The position numbers and the translations under genes are program-made. A stretch of DNA of 64,000 nucleotides from CAVTPD01 sp963736575 (GTDB taxonomy: Bacteria; Bacteroidota; Bacteroidia; Cytophagales; JAAEPT01). The notes beneath the pieces were generated by a model that worked only from the letters and a program-made list of their open reading frames with translations, was not told the origin of the DNA and did no database searches. Where the stretch lies: assembly GCA_963736575.1 (NCBI GenBank), contig CAVTPD010000001.1, forward strand, positions 2,170,001-2,234,000, in the 5' to 3' direction. Positions within the stretch are counted from its first letter, which is position 1, and every line of letters begins with the position of its first letter. Shown here one piece after another: positions 18,016-27,179 of this stretch.

Positions 18016-18957
18016 ATGAAAGTTACTGTAGTTGGAGCGGGTAACGTAGGCGCAACTTGTGCTGATGTTCTTGCTTATCGCGAAGTCGCTAAAGATATTG
18101 TATTACTTGATATTAAAGAAGGTGTTGCTGAAGGTAAAGCTTTAGACATTAATCAAAAAGCACCCATCACTGGCTACGATAGCTGGGTGACTGGTTCTAC
18201 AAATGATTATACTAAAACAGCTGGTTCTGATGTAGTTGTAATTACTTCTGGTTTACCAAGAAAACCAGGCATGACTCGTGACGATCTTATTGCTACCAAT
18301 GCAGGTATCGTTAGTTCGGTAACCGAAAATATTGTTAAACATTCGCCAGATGCTATTATCATAGTTGTTTCTAACCCATTAGACGTAATGACTTACGCGG
18401 CACATGTAACTTCTAAATTACCTAGAACTAAGGTTATGGGTATGGCTGGTATTTTAGATACTGCGCGTTACAGACATTTTATTGCTGAAGAGTTAAACGT
18501 TTCTGTAAAAGAAATTAACGCTGTATTAATGGGTGGCCATGGTAACACAATGGTTCCATTACCAAGATATACAACTGTTGGTGGTATTCCTGTAACAGAA
18601 TTAATTGACGCAGATAAATTAGAAACTATCCTAGTTAGAACACAAAGAGGTGGTGGAGAATGCGTTAAATTAATGGGAACTTCTGCATGGTATGCGCCAG
18701 GTGCTGCTGCAGCACAAATGGTTGAAGCTATTGTTAAAGACCAAAAAAGAGTTTTCCCGGTTTGTATGAAACTAGAAGGTGAATTCGGTCTTGATAATTC
18801 TTACCAAGGTGTACCAGTAGTTTTAGGTAAAAATGGTATCGAAAGATTATTCGAAATCAACCTAAACGAAGCAGAAACTGAACTTTTACAAGAGTCTGAT
18901 AAGGCTGTTAAAGGTGTTATGGCTGCTTACGACAAAATTATGGCTGAAAAGGCATAA
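18016..18957 (+). CDS. mdh: Malate dehydrogenase
   Basis: 313 residues, LDH-like NAD-dependent malate dehydrogenase of the TCA cycle. The Rossmann motif is VVGAGNVGAT at the N terminus; substrate-binding arginines are in SGLPRKPGMTRDDL; the catalytic His is in MGGHGNTMVP (proton relay with the Asp of GMAGILDTAR). Full length and unremarkable. Followed by a small gene 37 bases downstream that ends at the shared terminator. Confidence 0.96.
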   Translation: MKVTVVGAGNVGATCADVLAYREVAKDIVLLDIKEGVAEGKALDINQKAPITGYDSWVTGSTNDYTKTAGSDVVVITSGLPRKPGMTRDDLIATNAGIVSSVTENIVKHSPDAIIIVVSNPLDVMTYAAHVTSKLPRTKVMGMAGILDTARYRHFIAEELNVSVKEINAVLMGGHGNTMVPLPRYTTVGGIPVTELIDADKLETILVRTQRGGGECVKLMGTSAWYAPGAAAAQMVEAIVKDQKRVFPVCMKLEGEFGLDNSYQGVPVVLGKNGIERLFEINLNEAETELLQESDKAVKGVMAAYDKIMAEKA

Positions 18958-18994
18958 TCTCTATAACTGATTTAAACCCTTAAAAAATACTACA

Positions 18995-19180
18995 ATGGAA
19001 GATCAAAATTTCGGAGTACCGCAAATAAGTAAATTCATCACTAACCTTTCTCTTTTTGACGGAAGTGAAGATGCCATTAAAGCTTATGCTGAAAAATTCA
19101 AAAGTGGTGTTAGAAGAAACTTAGCCGGTTATGATATAGACAAATACAAGTCTAACATGGCTAAAGTTCATAAATTCTAA
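18995..19180 (+). CDS. Small conserved-looking protein downstream of mdh
   Basis: 61 residues from ATG at 18995, no signal peptide and no membrane segment. The sequence (MEDQNFGVPQISKF...HKF) is mixed charged and helical. It uses the same codon style as mdh, lies 37 bases after it and just before a good terminator, which supports a real co-transcribed gene. I do not recognise the family. Confidence 0.6.
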   Translation: MEDQNFGVPQISKFITNLSLFDGSEDAIKAYAEKFKSGVRRNLAGYDIDKYKSNMAKVHKF

Positions 19181-19206
19181 GATTGTTTTTAGTACTGAAT
19201 AAAATT

Positions 19207-19233
19207 AAGCCTCGAAATAATCGAGGCTTTTTT
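19207..19233 (+). terminator. Rho-independent terminator of the mdh unit
   Basis: 9-bp perfect stem (19207-19215 with 19221-19229), loop AATAA, T run to 19233. Confidence 0.88.
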
Positions 19234-19247
19234 GTTCTCCCTCAAGT

Positions 19248-20013
19248 ATGAACAAAAACCACTTCTACTTCCTTCTTTTTCTGTTCCTATTTTCCTGCCA
19301 CGCTGAAAACAAAAACAAGCATGAAGCGGGTATCTGTTTATCTTTTGACGACAACTCTATTAACGAATGGTTTGAACTAAGGTCTTTGTTTAAAAAACAC
19401 AACGCCACCGCTACTTTTTTCATTACCCAAGCCACAAACCTTAACCGCTGAAGAAATTCAGAAATTAAAAACATTACAAAAAGAAGGGTTTGAAATTGGT
19501 TTTCACGGGTATCAACATAAATCGGCAGAGCATTATATAAGAAATCGTTCTTACAAAGAATACTTACAGAATGAGATTTATCCCGGAATCAAATTTATGG
19601 ATTCTATTGGGATTAAATGTACTTCATTTGCCTACCCTTACGGTGCCGACTATTGGTTTACAGATTTTTTATTGTTGAAACACTTTAAAATGGTACGAGA
19701 TGTAAGCCCATTAAATACTGAAAAAAACCTTAATAAAATAGACGCTGTCTTTTATGATTTTGATGGGAACAGAAGTCTATCGGCTATTGGCATTGATGAA
19801 AAAACCGGTTTAGACATTAAGATGATTAAGACGGCTTTTAATAGAGCTATAAAAAACAAGGAGGTACTTATGTTATACGGGCATATTCCTACTACTGATT
19901 CTACAAAGAAGGGTTATTATTTTAACGTAACATTTTTAGAAAATATCCTTTCTGAAGCAAAAAACAGGAATCTGAAAAGCTATTCTTTTAAAGATTTAAG
20001 CATAGCTCATTAA
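19248..20013 (+). pseudogene. Polysaccharide deacetylase family lipoprotein, frame broken near 19431
   Basis: Starts with a lipoprotein signal (lipobox LFSC) followed by the deacetylase motif 1 as CLSFDDNS. The frame then stops at 19451, but the adjacent frame carries on with EIGFHGYQHKS (the metal-binding H-x3-H motif) and ends at 20013. Removing one base at about 19431 restores FFITQPQTLTAEEIQ, so the lesion is a single-base insertion. The intact protein would be about 254 residues and act on a surface polysaccharide or peptidoglycan. It may be a real pseudogene or a sequence error. Confidence 0.75.
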
Positions 20014-20090
20014 TAGCAGGCTTACCCTAAATTCTGAAAGTAAAAGTCACTTTGGTTTTATATTAAACAAAGTTTCTATATTATTAGATT

Positions 20091-20450
20091 ATGAAAAAGT
20101 CACTTTTACTGTTCTTCATTTCTTTTATTTATGTTGTTTTCTTTTTCTCTTGTAATAAAGACACCTCTCCTACAGGCCCAGATAAGTTTAATCTATTTTT
20201 AATTAACAACACCAGTCAAAACTTCAGCATTTACATAAGTGCCAATATGGACGAAGATGGTTTTGTTAACAAAGGAGAATTAGGGGCTAAAGAAACTAGA
20301 AGTCTTGAAGATCTAATTATTAATATCACTTATACTATACGCTTAACCTACCAAAATAAAACTCCAGACGAAGAAGGTTACATTTATCATGAATTTACTT
20401 TCATAAATGATTCTGCAAGTACAACTACAATAACTAAAGAGATAAACTAA
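20091..20450 (+). CDS. Lipoprotein, function unknown
   Basis: 119 residues with a clear lipoprotein signal: MKKSLLL, hydrophobic core, lipobox FFSC with Cys about residue 21. The mature part is beta-rich (FNLFLINNTSQNFSIYIS, TYTIRLTYQNK) and looks like a small immunoglobulin-like fold. No recognised domain. Stands alone between two genes on the same strand. Confidence 0.65.
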   Translation: MKKSLLLFFISFIYVVFFFSCNKDTSPTGPDKFNLFLINNTSQNFSIYISANMDEDGFVNKGELGAKETRSLEDLIINITYTIRLTYQNKTPDEEGYIYHEFTFINDSASTTTITKEIN

Positions 20451-20507
20451 TTCGGCTTTGTAAAAAGATAACTTTAGGAGCTTATACCTTCAACTGTTCT
20501 TTATAAT

Positions 20508-21164
20508 ATGTATAATCATTTATTAGATATCTTAATTCAACTCAGATATGAAATCCTCACCTTTAGCTTAACCGTTTTAACAGGTTTTTTTGCTGTAATG
20601 AACCCTATAGCAAATGCACCTGCATTTGTTGGATTAGTAGATGGTAAAAGTGAATTAGCAAAAAGGAAAATAGCAAAACAGGCGGCCATTACGGCATTCA
20701 TTATTGTTACCTCTTTTGTTTTTTTAGGCAAATATTTATTTGATATTTTTGGAATTACCATACCTGCTTTCAAAATTACAGGTGGTATATTATTGTTCTG
20801 GGTAGGTTTTGAGATGCTTCAGGCTAAAAAATCAAAAATAAGCCGACAAGAAGATTTAGATGATGAAAATAATAGTGTTGCTATATCTCCCTTAGCAATT
20901 CCTATTTTAGCTGGCCCTGGAACTATTGTAACAGCCATGAATTACATTACAGATGGCAGCTACTTACACATGTCTATAATTGTGGTTTTATTTGGTCTTA
21001 TTCTTTACTTAAACTATCTAGGCTTTATTTTAAGTGAAAAACTTATTAACCTGCTTGGAAAAAACTTAATTACCGTAGTAGGTAAAATAATGGGATTAAT
21101 ATTAGCAATTATGGGTACCGGAATGGTGATTAGCGGTATTCAATTAGGCTTTAACTTTACTTAA
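20508..21164 (+). CDS. MarC family integral membrane protein
   Basis: 218 residues with six predicted membrane helices. Family hallmarks: FFAVMNPIANAPAFVGL near the N terminus, FKITGGILLFWVGFEML, and AIPILAGPGTIVTAMNY. Once thought to give multiple antibiotic resistance, the family's role is not established; it belongs to the LysE-like superfamily of exporters. Its 3' end overlaps the convergent lipoprotein gene by eight bases. Confidence 0.88.
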   Translation: MYNHLLDILIQLRYEILTFSLTVLTGFFAVMNPIANAPAFVGLVDGKSELAKRKIAKQAAITAFIIVTSFVFLGKYLFDIFGITIPAFKITGGILLFWVGFEMLQAKKSKISRQEDLDDENNSVAISPLAIPILAGPGTIVTAMNYITDGSYLHMSIIVVLFGLILYLNYLGFILSEKLINLLGKNLITVVGKIMGLILAIMGTGMVISGIQLGFNFT

Positions 21165-22136
21165 ACACACCATTTATTACTCTATTTTCAAATTGAATAA
21201 TATCAGAGATTTTTGTTCTTGAATCATCTTTATTAATACTATTAATCACTTTGTTTTTTACGTCAATTTCAATTTCACCAGCACCATTATCATCAACCAG
21301 TATTATTGTCCAATCCGTTCTTGCTTTTTCTACATAAGAACCAATTTTAGTTTCGTTTTCTTGTTGCTCCCAGTTAGAAGAATTAGATAACTTCGTTAAC
21401 ACTAACCCATCTGCTTGTGTTACTTCAGTAACTGAAATACCAGAATATTTATAATACTTTTCAAAATGTAAAGAATCATTAATTGATATTTGAATTGAAT
21501 CGATTCCAGCCTCTTGTTTCAAATAGATTTTTTTTGTTTTACCACTAGCGTCTAAAACACTTTCTAATCTGAAGTTATCTTCTGATACTTGATTTGAATA
21601 CACTTCTTGATATTTTGTTCCATTTATTCTCAATTCACCATTGGCATATATTATTCTTTGATCTGCCATATTAGAAGCTAATTTATGCCAGCTATCAAAA
21701 ACATATGACTTTGGCAGACCTACCATACATAAATAAGAATCTAAACAATATCTATTAAAGTATGTATTAGGGCTCTTTAATGAAACCATTATCTCATTAC
21801 TGCTTTTACCTTCTTTAATATAGAAATATTGATCTCCTTTTGTTGAAGACCCCACTATTTGATAAACACCGTTTGCAAGTAATAAACTAGATTCTTTGTT
21901 GTATTTATAGGCTCCATAAGTAGTAGAATTAATTTCACTTGAGCTGATTGTATACTTCAATTCCCCAGTTGAAGAGTTTGATTCGGTATCAATAGTATCT
22001 GAAAACCACTGCTTATAGAATTTTTTATCTAAAAGAGATAATGTTGAATTGGGTTCGGCATCCTCTTGCTTACAGGAAACAGCAAAAATTATTACTAAAA
22101 AAAGAATATTGAAAGGGATAAAGAAGGGTTTTTCAT
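21157..22136 (-). pseudogene. Lipoprotein, function unknown, with a homopolymer frameshift in the signal peptide
   Basis: From ATG at 22136 the frame encodes MKNPSLSLSIFFF and stops in a run of seven T (A7 at 22097-22103 on the plus strand). With eight T the frame continues LVIIFAVSCKQEDAEPNS and on without a stop to 21157, giving a perfect lipobox (AVSC) and a protein of about 326 residues. The body is beta-rich and Ser/Asn-rich; no known domain. The lesion sits in the homopolymer and could be phase variation, loss of function or a length-calling error. Confidence 0.65.
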
Positions 22137-22261
22137 GATTACTAGAGATAAGCTGCTGAAATTTATCGCTTTATTTAAATAAATAATAGGCTTCTATCAG
22201 TTAATTTCTGTCTAATTCTATATTTCACATCAAATAAAAAATTCGGCAATAGCTAGTTCAT

Positions 22262-22300
22262 AAAAAAGCCTTCATTTATAACTTATAAAACGAAGGCTTT
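22262..22300 (-). terminator. Terminator of the ligase-kinase-HAD operon
   Basis: 9-bp stem (22265-22273 with 22292-22300), 18-base loop, T run on the minus strand, 24 bases after the last gene of the operon. Confidence 0.75.
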
Positions 22301-22323
22301 CTCTGTAAAACAAACTATAGTTT

Positions 22324-23175
22324 TTAAGTAGTTACATCCTCACAAATATAATCGGGTACAATACCCGTTGTTTTAATCATAAACTCCGCCTGATCGGGAA
22401 TTGTATTTCCCGAAAGCACCAAAGCCGTATCTATACCAAATTTATTTCCCCCAATAATATCGGTATGTAAGGTGTCTCCAACCATTAATATATCCTCCTT
22501 TAGAAACTCTACTTCTTTATTAATGTGTTCAAAAGCAAAGTTAAACATTTGTGCATCTGGCTTACCAAAGCGGATAAAAGTCTTCCCTACCACCTTCTCT
22601 AGTAATTCTGCAATACCACCAATAGCTAATGCTATTTCACTTTTAGAAACAGGGTACGTCATATCTGTATTAGCAACTACTACCGGTACATTTCTTCTTC
22701 GTAAAAGATTAATCGTTTTGTTTAAATCGTGGTTCCAATCAAAACCTTCATCATCTAGCATTACCAAGGCATTTACCTCGTTCATGTTTTTATGACCTAA
22801 TTCTAGTTTAGAAATAGGAATGGTTTTCAAACCTAAAGCCTCTAAATAAACGGCAGAGTTTTCGGTACCTAAATACGCTACTCTACCTTCTTTTACTTTA
22901 TGGCGAAGAAAATCACGGGCCAACATACCCGAAGAAATAATCTTATCTGGTGTAATATCGTTTATTCCCAAACGAATATAGGATTCTGCTAATTCTTGCG
23001 GACTTCTAGAGGCATCATTAGTTAATACATAAAACTTAATACCTTGTTCATTTAGATACGCAAAGGTTTTATCTATATCTGGGATTAAGCCAGACGAATT
23101 TTTAAGAACCCCAAAGGCATCAAAAAATACTGCTTTATAGTTTTTTACAATCTTCTTAAACGAATCGATGTGCAT
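22324..23175 (-). CDS. NagD-type HAD superfamily class IIA protein
   Basis: 283 residues, HAD fold with a C2 cap. Motif I reads FFDAFGVL: the nucleophile Asp is present but the second Asp, the general acid/base, is Phe. Motif II is LTNDASRSP, motif III in GKPDAQMF, motif IV MVGDTLHTDIIGG. It resembles the TIGR01459 subgroup, which also has an aromatic residue there. It may be a phosphatase with altered chemistry or a binding protein. Third gene of an operon with an APH-like kinase (4-base gap) and a GS-like ligase. Confidence 0.8.
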   Translation of the reverse strand: MHIDSFKKIVKNYKAVFFDAFGVLKNSSGLIPDIDKTFAYLNEQGIKFYVLTNDASRSPQELAESYIRLGINDITPDKIISSGMLARDFLRHKVKEGRVAYLGTENSAVYLEALGLKTIPISKLELGHKNMNEVNALVMLDDEGFDWNHDLNKTINLLRRRNVPVVVANTDMTYPVSKSEIALAIGGIAELLEKVVGKTFIRFGKPDAQMFNFAFEHINKEVEFLKEDILMVGDTLHTDIIGGNKFGIDTALVLSGNTIPDQAEFMIKTTGIVPDYICEDVTT

Positions 23176-23178
23176 GTT

Positions 23179-24222
23179 TTACAGGTTAAGTGCTTTTAAA
23201 ATTTTATCTGGATTGAATTTTTTATCCAATTCCGGGAAATAGGTTTCAAAGGCCTCTTGTTTCAACTTTAAAGCAAATCTGTCTAAGAAGAAATAACGCC
23301 CAAATTTCACCACATAATTTAATAAGAAGAAACGATAAGCTTCTGGGATAAACAATACTTCTTCCCTAGTTAACGGAAAGACTTCATGGTATTTTTTCAG
23401 GAATAAAATAAAATTGTCTTCCATTAAAGGATCTACTGTATAACTGAAAATAGTTTGGTCGCCGTCTGAACGAACTACCCTACTGAAGAAATAGAAGTCT
23501 AACACACGAGAACCCATTCTAAACCAATCGTAATCCCATCTAGAATACAATTCTACCTGGTCTGTCACCGAGAAATTACCAATATTCCAGTCTACAAAAA
23601 CCGGTATTCTATCAAATTTTTTATACTGAATTTTGTTCGCGTTTTCGAAGAATAAATTGCATTGTCGCTTGATTTCATCCGTAAACATTCTATGCTCAAA
23701 CTGGCCTTCTTCAGAATCAACAAATTCTAACAAATCGGTTAAATCAGATTCAATGGTTTTTGAAGACTCGGGCAAGACATCAATTACCTCGTGACAAGCG
23801 TGGTGAAAACGACCAATTTGATCTCCCATACGTTCTATATGGAAATTGTCTAATTGCCTAGGAAGCTTGTTTAAAGTACGAATTGGGTTGTAAAACACTA
23901 CCCATACATCTATGCCATCTCTATCGTATCTATACGTGTAAACCTCATTGCTCTTTACTAAAGAACGGGCCACAACGTATTCGTAGGGATAAAGTAAATT
24001 ATTAGCCAATGCATTTATAATGGTATGGTCTTCCTTGAAATGCTCAAATTTTCCAAAATAAGATAGCTTGGCAATAACAAAGTTACCGGTATCAAAACCT
24101 ACCCTAAAAACATGATTTGTAGATACTTTTGCACTAATATCTACAATTGTACTAATTCTTTTAGAGGCATTAAATCTACTCCATGCCAATCTTATTATGG
24201 CTGTATGATCTATAAACCGCAT
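23179..24222 (-). CDS. APH-like (aminoglycoside/choline kinase fold) phosphotransferase
   Basis: 347 residues. The N-lobe has FDTGNFVIAKLSYFGKFEHF (the Lys is the expected nucleotide-binding residue), and the C-lobe has VFVDWNIGNFSV (catalytic Asp and Asn, equivalent to HGDxxxxN) and WDYDWFRMGSRVLDFYFF (Mg-binding Asp). Relatives phosphorylate small alcohols or amino sugars. It lies between a GS-like ligase (3-base gap) and a HAD protein, so it very likely acts in the same pathway. The phosphoryl acceptor is unknown; resistance is less likely than metabolism. Confidence 0.75.
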   Translation of the reverse strand: MRFIDHTAIIRLAWSRFNASKRISTIVDISAKVSTNHVFRVGFDTGNFVIAKLSYFGKFEHFKEDHTIINALANNLLYPYEYVVARSLVKSNEVYTYRYDRDGIDVWVVFYNPIRTLNKLPRQLDNFHIERMGDQIGRFHHACHEVIDVLPESSKTIESDLTDLLEFVDSEEGQFEHRMFTDEIKRQCNLFFENANKIQYKKFDRIPVFVDWNIGNFSVTDQVELYSRWDYDWFRMGSRVLDFYFFSRVVRSDGDQTIFSYTVDPLMEDNFILFLKKYHEVFPLTREEVLFIPEAYRFFLLNYVVKFGRYFFLDRFALKLKQEAFETYFPELDKKFNPDKILKALNL

Positions 24223-24225
24223 ATA

Positions 24226-25533
24226 TTATATAATTTCTAAATATCTCTTTAATTCCCAATCACTTACTGAACGGTTGTATTCTGCCCATTCGTTTTCCCG
24301 TGTAGTACAGAAATGGTTCACAAATGCTTCTCCAAATAACTCAACGGCTACTTTAGAATTCCTCATGGCTTCCGTAGCTTCTTTTAGGTTACTAGGGAGT
24401 TTGTCTAACTTTTGGTTAGCATAAGCATTTCCTTTTACGGGTTGTCGTTTTAACTCTAGCTTATTCTTAATACCGTACAAACCTGCTGCTAAAGAAGCGG
24501 CAATAGCTAAATACGGATTACAATCTGCGCCAGCAATTCGTGTTTCTAAGCGACTTTGTTCTTCTTCACCACGAATTACACGTAAAGCGCATGTCCGATT
24601 ATCAAAACCCCATGCCACTTGCGTTGGCGCCCAAGATCCTTCTACCAAACGTTTGTAGCTGTTCACCGTTGGCGCAAACATAGGCATAATATAAGGCAAG
24701 CATTGCAGTTGCCCAGCTATATAGTGCTGTAAATTTTCGGATAAATTAGCTTCTTTAGAATGAAAAACATTCTTGCCATTCTTATCCCAAAGGCTTTGGT
24801 GAATATGCCCACTACAGCCCGGTAGTTTCTCATTCCATTTTGCCATAAAAGATGCCGTAATATCGTATCTATGTGCAATTTCTTTAACGCCTAATTTAAA
24901 AAGAGAAGCTTTATCTGCTGCTTTAACAACGCTGTCTGGTATTATGCAACCTTCTAAAACACCCGGTCCGGTTTCTGTATGCAAGCCCTCTACAGGAACA
25001 CCAAAATCCTCTAGCCCATCTATTAAAGAATGTATAAAATCATTGTTCTGTGAAAGGCGAACTAAGCTATACCCAAACATGCCTTTGGTTATAGTTTCTG
25101 GAGGCATGCTTGTATGTTGGTCGCTCAATTCTTTAAAATTGAACCATTCAAACTCTTGAGAGAAACGGGTAGTAAATCCTAGTTTAGTTGCCTCTGCTTC
25201 TACTCTTTTTAATAAAGAACGTGGGCAGATTTCTTTGAAGAATTTATCCGTAGAAAAATCCCCCAAATAAAACACTTGTTCTTCTTCCCAAGGAATTTCT
25301 CTTTTAGTGGTTTTATCTATGCTTAAATTAGCGTCTGGAAATCCCGTATGCCAACCTGTTTTCTCTACTTCGTTCTCGTAAACTTTGTCGGAAGAATCCC
25401 AACCAAACACCACATCACAAAAACCAATTCCTTTTTCAGCTTGTTTGTCAAATTTAGATTGATGAATGTATTTTCCACGAACTATTCCATCTATATCGGT
25501 AAAAGCAATTTTCACTTTTTTATTTTCGGCCAT
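24226..25533 (-). CDS. Glutamine synthetase family ligase (PuuA/GlnT-like)
   Basis: 435 residues. GS-fold landmarks: TDIDGIVRGKYI at the N terminus, FSQEFEWFNF and HTETGPGVLE for metal sites, GCSGHIHQSLWD, and NRTCALRVIRGEEEQSRLETRIAGADCNPYLAIAA with the catalytic arginines. No adenylylation Tyr loop of GlnA is seen, and the sequence is closer to gamma-glutamyl-amine ligases than to glutamine synthetase proper. It would join glutamate, or a similar acid, to an amine with ATP. First gene of a tight operon with a kinase and a HAD protein. Confidence 0.82.
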   Translation of the reverse strand: MAENKKVKIAFTDIDGIVRGKYIHQSKFDKQAEKGIGFCDVVFGWDSSDKVYENEVEKTGWHTGFPDANLSIDKTTKREIPWEEEQVFYLGDFSTDKFFKEICPRSLLKRVEAEATKLGFTTRFSQEFEWFNFKELSDQHTSMPPETITKGMFGYSLVRLSQNNDFIHSLIDGLEDFGVPVEGLHTETGPGVLEGCIIPDSVVKAADKASLFKLGVKEIAHRYDITASFMAKWNEKLPGCSGHIHQSLWDKNGKNVFHSKEANLSENLQHYIAGQLQCLPYIMPMFAPTVNSYKRLVEGSWAPTQVAWGFDNRTCALRVIRGEEEQSRLETRIAGADCNPYLAIAASLAAGLYGIKNKLELKRQPVKGNAYANQKLDKLPSNLKEATEAMRNSKVAVELFGEAFVNHFCTTRENEWAEYNRSVSDWELKRYLEII

Positions 25534-25783
25534 AACTTTAATTGTTATTCAGAGCGTAATATCCTTAAAATTGCACGCATATAAGAGAAAACTAAAATGT
25601 TGCGCAAGTTATTTTCTAGTTTGTTAAGAACTTATCCGTATTTATGGGGATTTATAGTTTTGTATGCTGGTTAATGCAATGCAACATAATACCTCTTTCT
25701 TTTATAAGGTAAGCACATAAAACAATGAATAAACAAATAGTTAAAATAAGAGTTCTAAATTTAATCCATCAAAAACATCAATT

Positions 25784-26398
25784 ATGAATCCTGTACTTAC
25801 ACAATATTTAATAGATGCTGAAAAAGGCTTTAAATCTATCCCTGAAGACCGAAAAAAGGATTTAAAGCAACTAAGCAATTATGTAAATAAAAAACTAGAT
25901 GACGAAGGTCTTGTGAATTTAGTTTTCATTTGCACACATAATTCTAGAAGAAGTATTTTCTGCCAAACCTTGGCACAAGTAGCGGCTCATTTCTACGGAA
26001 TACCGGGTATTTTCTGTTATTCGGGCGGAACGGATGTTACCGCTATGTATCCGATTGTAGGAGAAACGTTACAAAAAGCTGGAATTGAGGTTTATAAACT
26101 TTCGGAAGGAAATAATCCTGTTTATAGCATAAAATACAATGAAAACGAACATCCTATAATTGGATTTTCTAAAAAGTATTATGCTCCTTTTAATCCACAA
26201 GATGATTTTGCAGCAATTTTAACATGTAATGAAGCCGACAAAAGTTGCCCCGATATTAAAACCGCGGATAAAAGAATTGCTTTACCTTACAACGATCCCA
26301 AAGCATCTGACGATACTCCTGAACAAGCAAAAAAATACGAAGAGCGTTGTTTAGAAATTGCTACTGAAATGTTGTTTGTTTTTTCACATGTAATGTAG
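25784..26398 (+). CDS. ArsC-type low-molecular-weight phosphatase/arsenate reductase family protein
   Basis: 204 residues. The P loop is C50-THNSR-R56 (CX5R), very close to the CTGNSCR loop of thioredoxin-coupled ArsC. The redox pair of that family, two Cys seven apart, is kept as C148 and C155 in LTCNEADKSCP. So it has the full three-cysteine relay and could reduce arsenate; many Bacteroidota copies are called protein-tyrosine phosphatase. An N-terminal helical extension of about 45 residues precedes the domain. No ars genes are nearby, so the role stays open. Confidence 0.75.
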   Translation: MNPVLTQYLIDAEKGFKSIPEDRKKDLKQLSNYVNKKLDDEGLVNLVFICTHNSRRSIFCQTLAQVAAHFYGIPGIFCYSGGTDVTAMYPIVGETLQKAGIEVYKLSEGNNPVYSIKYNENEHPIIGFSKKYYAPFNPQDDFAAILTCNEADKSCPDIKTADKRIALPYNDPKASDDTPEQAKKYEERCLEIATEMLFVFSHVM

Positions 26399-26493
26399 AA
26401 AACACAAACGGACTGAGTTATTCCTCTTTCTAAGATTGAAGAAAGAATCCTTTTACAAGAATAGGTTAGCTCGATTAGGATGGAGCGAACATA

Positions 26494-26525
26494 AAAAAGC
26501 CCGGATTTTACAATTCGGGCTTTTT
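26494..26525. terminator. Bidirectional terminator between the arsC-like and peroxiredoxin genes
   Basis: Stem of nine pairs including one G-T (26499-26507 with 26512-26520), loop TTAC, A run before and T run after, between two convergent genes. Confidence 0.82.
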
Positions 26526-26529
26526 GTTT

Positions 26530-27165
26530 TTATTTGTTTGGCTGAGGGGTCATCCTTAAATAAGGTTTCACTTCTTTATAGCCTTTAGGGAATTGAGCCG
26601 GAATATCTTCCGTTTTAATTGCCGGAACTACAACCACATCGTCACCGTCTTTCCAATCGGCTGGTGTGGCTACTTTATGATAAGCCGTTAATTGTAACGA
26701 ATCAATCACTCTAAGGATTTCCTGAAAATTTCTACCTGTTGAAGCAGGATAGGTTAAAATCAGTTTTATCTTTTTATCCGGACCAACAATAAATACAGAA
26801 CGAACCGTCATTTTATCGTCAGAATTTGGGTGAATCATATCGTATTTAGTAACAACATCGCTGTTTTTACCATCTATAATTGGGAAATTCATAGTGCAAG
26901 ACTGTGTTTCCTCAATATCAGAAATCCATCCTTTGTGAGACGCAACATCGTCTACACTAATGGCTAACATTTTTACATTTCTTTTATCGAACTCTGGCTT
27001 TAAACGCGCTGCAGCTCCTAATTCGGTAGTACACACCGGTGTATAATCTGCCGGATGTGAAAACAAAACACCCCAAGAATCTCCTAAGTATTCATGGAAA
27101 CTTACTTTACCTTCCGTTGTTTCAGCTGTGAAATCTGGGGCAATATCTCCTAATCTTAATGACAT
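26530..27165 (-). CDS. 1-Cys peroxiredoxin (Prx6 type)
   Basis: 211 residues. The peroxidatic Cys is in HPADYTPVCTTELG (about residues 37-50) with the conserved Thr and, later, the Arg in MTVRSVFIVGPD. The long C-terminal domain with PADWKDGDDVVVVP and FPKGYKEVKPYLRMTPQP is diagnostic of the Prx6 group, so it reduces peroxides with one catalytic Cys. It has a rare good ribosome-binding site for this genome, AAGGAG, seven bases before the ATG. Single gene. Confidence 0.92.
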   Translation of the reverse strand: MSLRLGDIAPDFTAETTEGKVSFHEYLGDSWGVLFSHPADYTPVCTTELGAAARLKPEFDKRNVKMLAISVDDVASHKGWISDIEETQSCTMNFPIIDGKNSDVVTKYDMIHPNSDDKMTVRSVFIVGPDKKIKLILTYPASTGRNFQEILRVIDSLQLTAYHKVATPADWKDGDDVVVVPAIKTEDIPAQFPKGYKEVKPYLRMTPQPNK

Positions 27166-27179
27166 AGTTTTCTCCTTTC

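Noticed and set aside
23179..24222. APH-like kinase as an antibiotic-resistance gene
   Set aside because: Tight operon with a ligase and HAD protein points to metabolism; no mobile-element context.
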